This document shows, piece after piece, positions 30,901 through 39,400 of a stretch of DNA of 64,000 bases; within the stretch, counting starts at the first letter, position 1, and the number at the start of each line of letters is the position of its first letter. The DNA comes from Paenibacillus helianthi (GTDB lineage Bacteria; Bacillota; Bacilli; Paenibacillales; Paenibacillaceae): the NCBI RefSeq assembly GCF_001909055.1, contig NZ_LVWI01000092.1:101393-165392 (forward strand), given 5' to 3'. The position numbers and the translations under genes were made by a program. The notes under the pieces are model-generated. The model ran no database searches and had not been told where the DNA came from. It saw only the letters and a program-made list of their open reading frames with translations.

Positions 30901-31939
30901 CATAAGCTCCGCGCACCTTGAAGATTGCAATAATTGCTGTAAGCGTGTCCGTACTACGGTTCATATAGAGGCCGAGCTTCTCACCAGGCTTAAATCCTTG
31001 GTCCAGTAAATATCGGGCCAGTTGATTAGCCCGTTCGTTTAACTCTCGATAGTTCAGCGTCCGCGTTCGGTCTGCAACGGCAATACATTCAGGGCTACGG
31101 TGTGCTTGTTGTTCGAATAAGCGGCTATAGGGTTGTTCGCTAGGGAACGGCACTACATTATCATTGAAATTTGTAAGGGAACGAAATTCTTCGTTGGATA
31201 CTAATTCAATCTCAGAAAGCGACATGTCAGGATTGGTCATCATTTGCGTATAACTGGCGAATACATGCTTACAAAATCGCTTGATCATCGCCATCTGGTA
31301 CTTTTGGTTATTAAATCTAATATCCACATAAAGTGACTGTCCGTCTTTCCTGAAAGAAAACCTCAGCTCACTCTCAATGAATTGAAAATATGCGGGATCG
31401 TGCAGACTTTGGAATAGGCAGGTTGCTTCGAAGAATCGGGTGCACTTCGTGCGCCCCTCTCCATAGATCTGGTCGATTAATGCCAGTACATCGTAATTCT
31501 GATGCTTTATTGCTTCGGACAATTGCTGTTGAGTATGAGAAAGCAGCGTCCGCAGCGTGTAAGCATTTGACATCCGCAGGCATATCGGGAGCACCAAATT
31601 CAAGTACTCTTTCCCTGCTTCCTGCTTCATCACAGGTATGCCGATATAAATATCGTCATGACCGGTATATTTGTGCAGCACAAATCCAAATCCGGCCATC
31701 AGAACCGTGAATAGCCGCTGGTCAGACCCGTTACTTATTTGTAGCATTCGATCACTGACCACAGAAGGAAACTGCAGAGTCATCTCTGCAGCCTCTTCAT
31801 TAGATAGGGTCTGAGCGGATCGGCGAGTCGGAAAATCTAACGGATGATACGTTCCGGTAAGTTTATTTCCCCAGAATTGTCCGGCATCCCCTAGTTTACC
31901 GCTGGCTTGTAAAATATTACGCGATACTAAATTGTTCAT
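27971..31939 (-). CDS. NRPS: half-C-A-T-C
   Basis: 1322 residues. Seen: N-terminal half condensation domain (1 to about 240, starting at the F-W-G-N-K-L region, no HHxxxDG); A domain with T-S-G-T-T-G near 428; T with L-G-G-H-S-L near 829; full C with H-H-I-V-A-D-G near 1013. Specificity residues as aligned: D-I-W-E-M-T-A-D-D. The Glu and two Asp lining the pocket suggest a cationic amino acid (inference; no exact code recalled). Its final C domain would join this residue to the next protein's amino acid. AGGAGAG precedes the ATG by six bases, 28 bases after the previous stop. Confidence 0.87.
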   Translation of the reverse strand: MNNLVSRNILQASGKLGDAGQFWGNKLTGTYHPLDFPTRRSAQTLSNEEAAEMTLQFPSVVSDRMLQISNGSDQRLFTVLMAGFGFVLHKYTGHDDIYIGIPVMKQEAGKEYLNLVLPICLRMSNAYTLRTLLSHTQQQLSEAIKHQNYDVLALIDQIYGEGRTKCTRFFEATCLFQSLHDPAYFQFIESELRFSFRKDGQSLYVDIRFNNQKYQMAMIKRFCKHVFASYTQMMTNPDMSLSEIELVSNEEFRSLTNFNDNVVPFPSEQPYSRLFEQQAHRSPECIAVADRTRTLNYRELNERANQLARYLLDQGFKPGEKLGLYMNRSTDTLTAIIAIFKVRGAYVPIDPGFPLQRIDYIVKKSEISGVISNAFDEDNKLLLCEALDSLQYKFCFGIDDLKLQNYSVANLELAGCGADLAYIIFTSGTTGQPKGAMVHHRGMINHIFSKIEALHLHPHDIVAQTASLCFDISVWQYLAVLLVGGSVRIIDIDIVMDVESLLRTLLESGTTIVEAVPSLLRELLNYVDTRAQESRALPALRWMMVTGEALPVTLVNRWFNHYQIPLINAYGPTEVSDDITHHFIYQPAEANTSAIPIGRPIQNTAIYVLDSALKMCPIGVKGEICVAGPGVGYGYYGDKERTSKSFVPNPYDKLHDDLHYKVMYRTGDLGGVNEEGYLEYFGRLDDQIKIRGYRIELGEIECALESYPSIREAVVAVFQHDNGEQYLCCYLKSDQELSRNEIRQYLLDQLPEYMVPSYMVQLTAFPLNTNGKLDRFALPTPQRKDIAVGAKSVTPLTRTEWALTEIWGKVLGLQPDQIGNKDHYFSLGGHSLKLNQLQLEISHRFGVDVTVGELFHNPTIEALGRLVEQGERGRVVLEKAPNHTYYPVVPAQEKMFVRQQLNPEDTSFHISGVRIINGALDCDRLQSAFQKLIERHEAFRTSFAFKEDKVVQRIAPSATFEIERLYADEHQLDDAIQEFIRPFDLAQCPLLRVGLIELSKERHVLLIDIHHIVADGLSMNILIGDLARLYQGENLPALSVQHKDYCVWQNQQLQSYAFQEQLTYWSELFRSPAPELAIPCDYQCTEKLAYRAATVDFTLDPERSRRLEELVAGQSTTLFVALLSVYYLLLHKYSGNSDIVIGAPVSVRKFSELQHVIGMFINTLPIRNHVPENKAFNFYLADVGKQVISALEMVDLPVEQLPSEQPASNSGMFNAMFVFHDDRSPEAAVEIGGMHCSSYLLQAQKTKVDWHLESYLSDGCLKFRLDYNSDRYKRETTVQMTEDYLALIIQVLNDRYAKLSELHLNRDIVFLQRSSLDWEFDV

Positions 31940-31967
31940 TCGATTTCTCTCCTGTCCTCAGAACCTT

Positions 31968-34900
31968 CTAGAAGACAAATTCTCCAGCATCCCATTCACC
32001 ATTGGCGAGTGCTACTCCATGATTTAACTGAATACTGCCGATCTCCATTTGTGGTAAGGCGATGATTTGCTCTATAACTGCGATAAAATCATTATTCATT
32101 CTGGCAATCGTACGCTCATCGAACAAGCCGGTATTGTACTGCCAACTAAGCAGCAGACCATTCCCCTTATCAATGACTTCCAGTGCCACATCAAGCATCG
32201 AATACTGCCGTTTGTATGGATAACTCGTAATCTGTAGGCTGGAGCTCCCCCTTGTCGGTTGCTCAAGCTGGTGAAGTGTAAGCATCGACTCTACAAGCGG
32301 GCTTCTTGCGATCTGCCGATCATACTTCACGTGGCGAAGCAGATGGTTAAACGGATATAATCCATGTTCCAAGGACTTACTTACATTCGTTTTTATCTCA
32401 GATAGGTAGTCGGTTACGGCCAACTGCTTGTGTGGCTTCATATAAAGTGCAAGTAAATTTGTGAAGGCTCCAATCGATCCATAGAATTCAGAGCGATTAC
32501 GGTTATCCACATCGCAACCGATGACCAGTTCTTCCTGATTACCGTATTTACTGAGCAGTATTGAATATGCGGTCAGAAGCATCATGTATAAAGTACTTTT
32601 ATAATCAAGACCAAATTGGCGCACTCTCGCTGACAAACCTTGAGACATTTCGCTTCGAAGCTCAGCGCCTGCGAAGGTCCTCTTCCCCGTTCGTTCGTGA
32701 TCGGTCGGCAGCTGCAGCAGCGGCGAATGCTGCTTATAGACCTGGAACCAATAGTCTTCTTCCCGTTTCCATGAGGTCGACCGTTCATACTGTCTTAGCC
32801 ATACGGCGTACTCCTTCGGTTGCATCAAATTATTCGGAAGCTGTGTACCGTCGTACAGGCCTGTGAAATCCCTAAGCAGAATCGTCTTTGATATAGCATC
32901 AGAAATAATATGATGCATATCAACAACAAGCAGATGAACGCCTTCTTCCATCTCAATAAGTCCAATCCGGATTAGCGGAGCAATGCTTAAATCAAACGGA
33001 CGGATAAATGAACGAATCACCTCATCGATCTGCTGATCCTCCAGCTTGACGCTCTCTATCCGCAGCGAAGCATCGCGATGAATTCGCTGACTTACTATAC
33101 CTTTGATCTTATGGAATGAAGTCCGCAGCCCTTCATGCCGTTTGACAAGCTCTGCGAGCGTATGATTAAGCTTTTGTCTGTCGAGAGGTCCCTCTAATCG
33201 GAGCACACCTGGCGAATTGGAGCCCGGCTCATCTCCTTCAATTTCTCTTAATGTGTAGATTTGCTCTTGGAACGGCGTGACTGGGTAATACTCCGCCGGA
33301 GCTGACTGCAATATGTCAACTTCATTGTCGCTTTCGGATATGACAGCAATATGTTCTGAAATGGCCCGGATCGTTTGGTGCTCCAACAACGCTTGGACAC
33401 TCAACTTAACACCTAACTGCCGACCTAACACCGATACGAATTGAATAGCCTTTAATGAATGTCCACCATGCTCTAGAAAGTTGTCATCGATGCCAGGTAA
33501 AGATACCTGCAGCACTTCTGCCCAAATGGTTGCAAGCTGTTTCTCCATCTCATTCCGGGGAGAAACATATTGGCTCCCGGCTGTACAAACTTCTCGTGGG
33601 TCCGGTAGCGCTTTGCGATCGATCTTACCGTGAGGGGTTAATGGCATCTCCGGAAGTTGAATAAAATAGCTTGGAACCATATAAACCGGCAGCACTTCCT
33701 CTAAATAAGCACGCATACTTTCTGTCACAATTTGATTTTCACGACATACATAATAGCAAACTAGATCGGTAACTTCGCCCTCAGATGATGCAGCAATTAC
33801 TGCTGCTTGACGGACATTCGGGTGCTGCAATATGGCACGCTCTACTTCTTTGAGCTCCACCCGATAGCCGCGGACTTGTACTTGATCATCTTTACGGCCC
33901 CAATACTCGAGAATGAAGTTTTTATCCAAACAGCCGATATCGCCAGTACGATATAATCGCTCACCGGTTACAGGATGAGAAGTGAATTCCTTTTGGGTCA
34001 GATCAGGCCGGTTCAAATAACCATCCGTAATTCCTGATCCACCGATACAAATCTCTCCCTTAATACCTGGCGGGCAAAGCTCCCCCGACTGGCCTAATAC
34101 GTAAATGTGTGTATTGGAAATCGGCGCACCGATCGGAATGTTGCTCCGCCTGCTTAATGGGGCATTCATGCACAAATAAACCGAAGCATAAATTGCTGAT
34201 TCGGTCATACCATAAATATTCGCAATACGCGCTCGTTGGAAAAGTCGGTTCCAGTCTTGTACTAAATCAGCCGAAATCGCCTCACCGCCGTTAAATACCC
34301 ATCGCAGCCGAGGAAGTGGATTGAGTTCGTTGTGTAACTCGACGTATGATAAGAACAATCTCATCATCGCCGGTACGAATTGAGTTATAGTAATGTTCTC
34401 GGTTTGGAGCCACTTGAATAACGACTCGGGACTTTTCCCCTCCTCATCCTTCAAGATGGAGAGCTTCGCCCCTACAATCAGGGGCCAAAATAGTTCCCAT
34501 ACCGAATCGGTAAACGATATCGACGTTTTCTGTGCAATCACGTCTGATTCATCAAGAGGGAACTTGTCGTTTAGCCAGAAAATTGTATTCAAAACTTGTC
34601 TATGTGTAATCGTTACACCTTTCGGCTGCCCGGTTGAACCGGATGTATAGATGACGTAGGCCGTATCAGATTCCTTACCGCTTGATGCATACTCCGCAAC
34701 CGGCTGCTTTAAAATATCAACTTCCGAATAATGATTTAATACCGACATCGTCTGATCAGTCTGATCCAGACATAGGATTGACTCCATACTATCCGGCAGA
34801 TCGATAGTCCATTTGTCTAAATGAATGGTTTGCGTAATCAATATCTTACAGCCGCTATCCTTTAGCAAAAGCTGAATTCTTTGTCGCGGATAATGCGGGT

Positions 34901-35258
34901 CTATCGGAACATATCCCATGCCATTTTTGAAAATAGCCAGCGTAGATGCTACAAATTCGGCACCTCTATCGGCCATAACCGCTACCAGGTCCCTTGGAGC
35001 ACCACCAGCTTGTAGCAGAAGACGGGCTATCTGATTGGACTTCTCCTCCAGATCCTTATACGTCACCGTGTGCTCACCATCAATAACCGCAATACGATTC
35101 GGATTCAGTTTAACCTGCTCGACGAATAAATCTGCAATCGTAACCTCGGTCCGATATGCAGTGCGAGTATCATTGAATTTCTCTAATTGTTTCGATTCAT
35201 AATCGGACTGTAAGTTGAATTCGTTCAGTCCGATATCAAATACTAGCTTATCGTCCAT
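31968..35258 (-). CDS. NRPS: A-T-C with an A domain lacking the canonical Asp235
   Basis: 1096 residues beginning with a short linker directly followed by the A domain (T-S-G-S-T-G near 204), T (H-G-G-H-S-L near 599) and C (H-H-I-I-S-D-A near 785, last Gly of the motif replaced by Ala). At core A4 the sequence is F-T-D-S-V-W, so the position that normally holds Asp235, which binds the alpha-amino group, is Thr and an Asp stands one place later. As aligned, the residues are T-D-W-Q-F-G-I-I-Y. A shifted Asp is seen in beta-alanine-type A domains, so a beta-amino acid is a reasonable guess, perhaps made by the KamA-type enzyme upstream. Condensation onto its T must come from the C or C-like domains at the end of the 36471-42995 protein. 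AGGAGA lies 13 bases before the ATG, rather far. Confidence 0.85.
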   Translation of the reverse strand: MDDKLVFDIGLNEFNLQSDYESKQLEKFNDTRTAYRTEVTIADLFVEQVKLNPNRIAVIDGEHTVTYKDLEEKSNQIARLLLQAGGAPRDLVAVMADRGAEFVASTLAIFKNGMGYVPIDPHYPRQRIQLLLKDSGCKILITQTIHLDKWTIDLPDSMESILCLDQTDQTMSVLNHYSEVDILKQPVAEYASSGKESDTAYVIYTSGSTGQPKGVTITHRQVLNTIFWLNDKFPLDESDVIAQKTSISFTDSVWELFWPLIVGAKLSILKDEEGKSPESLFKWLQTENITITQFVPAMMRLFLSYVELHNELNPLPRLRWVFNGGEAISADLVQDWNRLFQRARIANIYGMTESAIYASVYLCMNAPLSRRSNIPIGAPISNTHIYVLGQSGELCPPGIKGEICIGGSGITDGYLNRPDLTQKEFTSHPVTGERLYRTGDIGCLDKNFILEYWGRKDDQVQVRGYRVELKEVERAILQHPNVRQAAVIAASSEGEVTDLVCYYVCRENQIVTESMRAYLEEVLPVYMVPSYFIQLPEMPLTPHGKIDRKALPDPREVCTAGSQYVSPRNEMEKQLATIWAEVLQVSLPGIDDNFLEHGGHSLKAIQFVSVLGRQLGVKLSVQALLEHQTIRAISEHIAVISESDNEVDILQSAPAEYYPVTPFQEQIYTLREIEGDEPGSNSPGVLRLEGPLDRQKLNHTLAELVKRHEGLRTSFHKIKGIVSQRIHRDASLRIESVKLEDQQIDEVIRSFIRPFDLSIAPLIRIGLIEMEEGVHLLVVDMHHIISDAISKTILLRDFTGLYDGTQLPNNLMQPKEYAVWLRQYERSTSWKREEDYWFQVYKQHSPLLQLPTDHERTGKRTFAGAELRSEMSQGLSARVRQFGLDYKSTLYMMLLTAYSILLSKYGNQEELVIGCDVDNRNRSEFYGSIGAFTNLLALYMKPHKQLAVTDYLSEIKTNVSKSLEHGLYPFNHLLRHVKYDRQIARSPLVESMLTLHQLEQPTRGSSSLQITSYPYKRQYSMLDVALEVIDKGNGLLLSWQYNTGLFDERTIARMNNDFIAVIEQIIALPQMEIGSIQLNHGVALANGEWDAGEFVF

Positions 35259-35274
35259 CCTTTATCCATGTCTC

Positions 35275-36447
35275 CTACCGTTTCGACTTAAAAAATTGTA
35301 CCATCCGATCGATACCTTCCTCATAGTCAGCTGTTGAGTAAGATAACCGCAGCATACTTGGAAGACCAAAATCTGATCCAGGGACTGTAGCAACATGCGT
35401 TGCTTGAAACAGCTCCGTCGCCAGTTCTAGCGAATTTGCAATGTTATGTCGCCCCATAAAGCGCTGGCAATCGATTGTGATATAAAATCCGCCTCGGGAT
35501 GGCAAGGTTCTTACATCCTCAACATCCCGGAACGCTTCTAGCGTATACTCCCTGCGCATTTTATAGATGCTGACCAGATGTTCCACCTCATGCTGATGAT
35601 CAAGCGCCGCCATGGCACCGAATTGAACGATCGGGTCTGCCGTCAGTAATGTATGATGCTGAATGACGGTGAGTGGCTGAACAAGTTCATCCGGCACGAT
35701 CGCATACCCTACACGTTTGCTGTACATACGGTAACCTTTGGAGAAGGCATCCGTTGTCACAAATTGAGATTTGGTATTCTTCAGCTGCATAACGGATTCA
35801 CACTTATCGTCGAAATATGTGTTGGCATAAATTTCATCGTTAATAATTGTAGCTCGTCCATCAACGATTCGGTCGATCATATTTAGCTCATCCCGAGTAA
35901 GTATATTTCCCAGCGGGTTACCTGGCGTGTTAATAACTACAACTTTCGTCTTATCGGTGTAATTTTGCTCAAATGATTCGACATCAAGCGCGAGAGTATC
36001 CAGATTAATTTTGTAATGCCGGACTTTTGCTCCGACTAGCAGTGCACTAAAGTGATACAGCGAATAATACGGGAAAGGGAGTAATACCTCGTCGCCTTCT
36101 TTCAACAGCAAATAAAACAGATTACGGAACACAGAGCTGGTTCCAACGCTTATTATAAAGTTGTCTGGTTTAATCGTTACATTGTACTTCCGTTCATAAT
36201 GACCCGCTAATTTTTCTTTCAGCTCAGGTAGTCCACCCGGATAAACAAGCGTATACTTTTCAAACGTCTGAAGAGCCTCCTGCATGGAGCTGATGATATC
36301 CGGATGTAGCGGGAGTTCCGACTTTCCCAGTGTCATCCGAATTGCTTTTCCACCCTTACTTTCCAATTCGTTAGCCATTTGATCAAGTACAAACATCAAA
36401 AATCTTTCGTCATGGAAATTAATAGATGATCTAATGATCGTTGACAT
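35275..36447 (-). CDS. PLP-dependent class I/II aminotransferase
   Basis: A fold-type I aminotransferase of 390 residues. Seen: N-T-P-G-N-P-L-G, the N-D-E-I-Y cofactor contact, and the PLP lysine in A-F-S-K-G-Y-R-M near residue 237, all as in aspartate/branched aminotransferases; a late L-R-L-S-Y matches the carboxylate-binding Arg. The substrate cannot be read from sequence. Placed between two NRPS genes and downstream of the radical SAM enzyme, it most likely makes or tailors an unusual amino acid monomer. The ATG at 36447 has GAGGGG ten bases upstream; an in-frame TTG at 36465 is less likely. It follows the preceding gene almost directly (stop at 36471) and is followed after 16 bases by the next NRPS. 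Confidence 0.85.
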   Translation of the reverse strand: MSTIIRSSINFHDERFLMFVLDQMANELESKGGKAIRMTLGKSELPLHPDIISSMQEALQTFEKYTLVYPGGLPELKEKLAGHYERKYNVTIKPDNFIISVGTSSVFRNLFYLLLKEGDEVLLPFPYYSLYHFSALLVGAKVRHYKINLDTLALDVESFEQNYTDKTKVVVINTPGNPLGNILTRDELNMIDRIVDGRATIINDEIYANTYFDDKCESVMQLKNTKSQFVTTDAFSKGYRMYSKRVGYAIVPDELVQPLTVIQHHTLLTADPIVQFGAMAALDHQHEVEHLVSIYKMRREYTLEAFRDVEDVRTLPSRGGFYITIDCQRFMGRHNIANSLELATELFQATHVATVPGSDFGLPSMLRLSYSTADYEEGIDRMVQFFKSKR

Positions 36448-36470
36448 ATTTTTATTTCCCCTCAAGTCAA

Positions 36471-39400
36471 TTATTTTGGTACTTCTGCAAGCTTATTTAC
36501 AATGACCATGAATCGCCGGGCTAGCGATTCAACCATATCCTTTTCTACTCGGATCTGATCATAGCCGAATATGAATTGCATCGAGCCTCCATATACGAAG
36601 CAGCTTATAGTTAACGGGCAGCCTGTCATCATTGGTTCGCAATAGTCGGTCAACGTTCCGCTCCATACAGTCGACTGCCGGTCCGGAAGGAATGCTTGTG
36701 CTACAAACAATGTTGGCCACGACAAGATGGAATCAGTTTCGAGGCAAGTTGCAGGGTAAGCAGTTAGTGCGGCCGCCTCTTCTAAGGCCTGGCTAGTCCT
36801 ATCGAGCAGTTGAACAAAAGACGCTGCCCCACGCGTATCAAGAATAAATGGTACATAATTGACGAAATTACCAATTGTCTCTTGGTATCCTTCTTCTGGT
36901 CTTCCATTAACAGCGACTCCTGCGGAAACAACAGAACCCTGCGTCATCTGCTGAAGCAGAAGCACGTACGAAGTTAAGAGAACCTTTTCGACGCTGCGCT
37001 TCGTATGCTCGACGAACTGCATAAACATAGCAAACCTATCTCCGCTCAGCGAATACATTACAGAGGCGCCAGCCTTGCCGCCAACGCCAAATGGATACTC
37101 GAACGCCTTAGTACGTTCAATCCATTTCTTACGCTCACGCTCCAATAAACCATATTTCACCATTCGCTGCTGCTTATATGCGAAAGAGGCGTAAGTATGA
37201 TTATTAGCAACTTCAGGAGCCCTATCGTTCAACAGTGAAGTGTAAGTAGCTTTCATTTGCTCGATAATAAAATTGATACTGTGCCCGTCGCAAACCGAAG
37301 CATGCAAACATCCGATGATACGCTGTCTTCCTATACCGATCCTAACCAGCATGAAACGGACCATCTTGCCTTCCGCCACGTTTAAAGTACTGCTTATTTC
37401 AGCTTTCATCAGCTTAGTCAAGTATTCATTACGCTCTTCCTCGTTCATTTTCTGCACATCTACTAACTTAAGATGGTATTCTTCGATGCGATCTGAAGGC
37501 CACAGCAGCGGATTGAACCGCAGCAGATGATAAATCGATTTCTCAAGCAATACACCATCAAGCTCTTCAATACAGTCGACACCGAAAACAACGTTCGCAG
37601 CAGTTCCCTCCATTTGCTCCTGCATTACCCATCGGGTTTGAATGAAGGACCTCTCTGTTGAATACAAGCTGTCCTGTTCAATGTTTATCACTTGCTGACG
37701 TTGGTGTTCATCTGTCCCGTCTGCCAAGAGTAAATAATTGGCTATTGCAGGCCGTACGTAGATACCTTGTACGTCTGCGAAGTCATAAGCAATACCAACT
37801 GTGGCAAACCTGTCGATGCATGTGACAATATCTGAAACCGGATGTACGATTTCCGTGATGCCGCTTCCATACTGCGCAAGCATTTGTTTTAATTCGCCGC
37901 TTCGGGGTGCGGTCAATTCTATGATTGAGCCCCCATCCTGATGCAGCACAGCCACGAAATGATGGGTCTGCATACATACATATTGATCCGCTAACTTATA
38001 GCCGAACTGGTGTAAACAGTGCACCGAACTTTCGATCGATTCCGTTAATAAACGGACCGTCGGGACGGGACCTGCCGTATCGTTCATCTCTGCTGATATT
38101 GTGCTTCCTGTCTCAACCAGTTCTACTAAACCTAACCCCTTCATATAAATGAAGATAACCATAGCATTGTCGAACAAGACAGCCGCTTTCTTCTCGCTAA
38201 CTGCTTCATATTGAGCACCGTGTGTATTCAGTTTATGCAATAAACGATCAATATCCGAAACAGCGAAACAAAGATGGTACGGAATGGATCCACGTTCTTT
38301 CAATATTCTGAACACAGGGGACGCCGAATCGACAGGTGCAACCAACTCAAAGAGTATGCCTGGTTCAATCCTACCAATCGAAAGCAATACATTCTGTAGA
38401 GGATCATGAAGAACAGGCCCCATACCAATCCCTAGTTCGCCGTACTGACGGTGTGAAGCTTCGATGTCAGCTACCGCAACGCCGATATGGTGCAGCCGCA
38501 CATGAGGTTCCTGGTGTTCTGCTTGACCCGAGGCTCCTTTCATGATCAATATGTCAGCGAGCCGCTGTCCGGGATCAGTTAGCAGAGCGTCGAGCACCAG
38601 CAAGAAGTTGTCTGAGAAAACCTTCATAGTATCCTGTCTGAACAATTGCGTGTCATACTCCAAAACGCACTGGTATGAGCTCGGTGTAGGTGTAACATCG
38701 ATCTTGAAATCCAGTTTAGATGTACTAGACTCATACGAAATTTGTTTAAGCTGTAACTCTTCCGACATACTCTCAAGTTCTTGCTCACGCTGATTGTGAT
38801 AGATGAGCATCGTATCAAACAATGGATTTCTACCCGGTTGAATCGCTTTGCCGAAATGCGAAACTATCTCTTCAAGCGGGAAGGTCTGATTGTCATAGGC
38901 TTGCCATACCGTCTCTTGTACTTCTTTGAGAAAATCAACATACTTGACCGATCTTTTCGGATAACAGCGGATCGGTAAAAAATTTACGAATACTCCTACT
39001 ATATTGTTCAGATCCGGATGGTCTCTACCACTAACCAGAGAACCAACGACTAAATCCTCTTGTGTTGTATATTTATGAAGTAATACATAATAAGCTGACA
39101 ATAAGACTATATTCACCGTACTGCCGCTTTCACTTACAAAATGATTTAGCCGATTGAATAAATCACTCTCAATTGTAAAGAGGTGATGACTACCTTCAAA
39201 CTTCTTCACTAGCGGCCTTGTATAGTCTGAAGGAAAATGCATGACGGACAGCTTATCCTTGAATTGATTTATCCAGAACGACCGTTGATTGTTCCAGCCT
39301 TCTCCATCAGCCTTAGCCCAGAACCAGCATGTGTAATCCTTATACTGCAAGTTAGCTGCCGGCAGCATACTCCCATGATACAACTGAATAAATTCATTCA

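Noticed and set aside
37715..38515. VOC domains as a bleomycin/fosfomycin-type resistance protein
   Set aside because: They are in frame inside an NRPS and the first is closest to methylmalonyl-CoA epimerase, so a free resistance protein is not a good reading.
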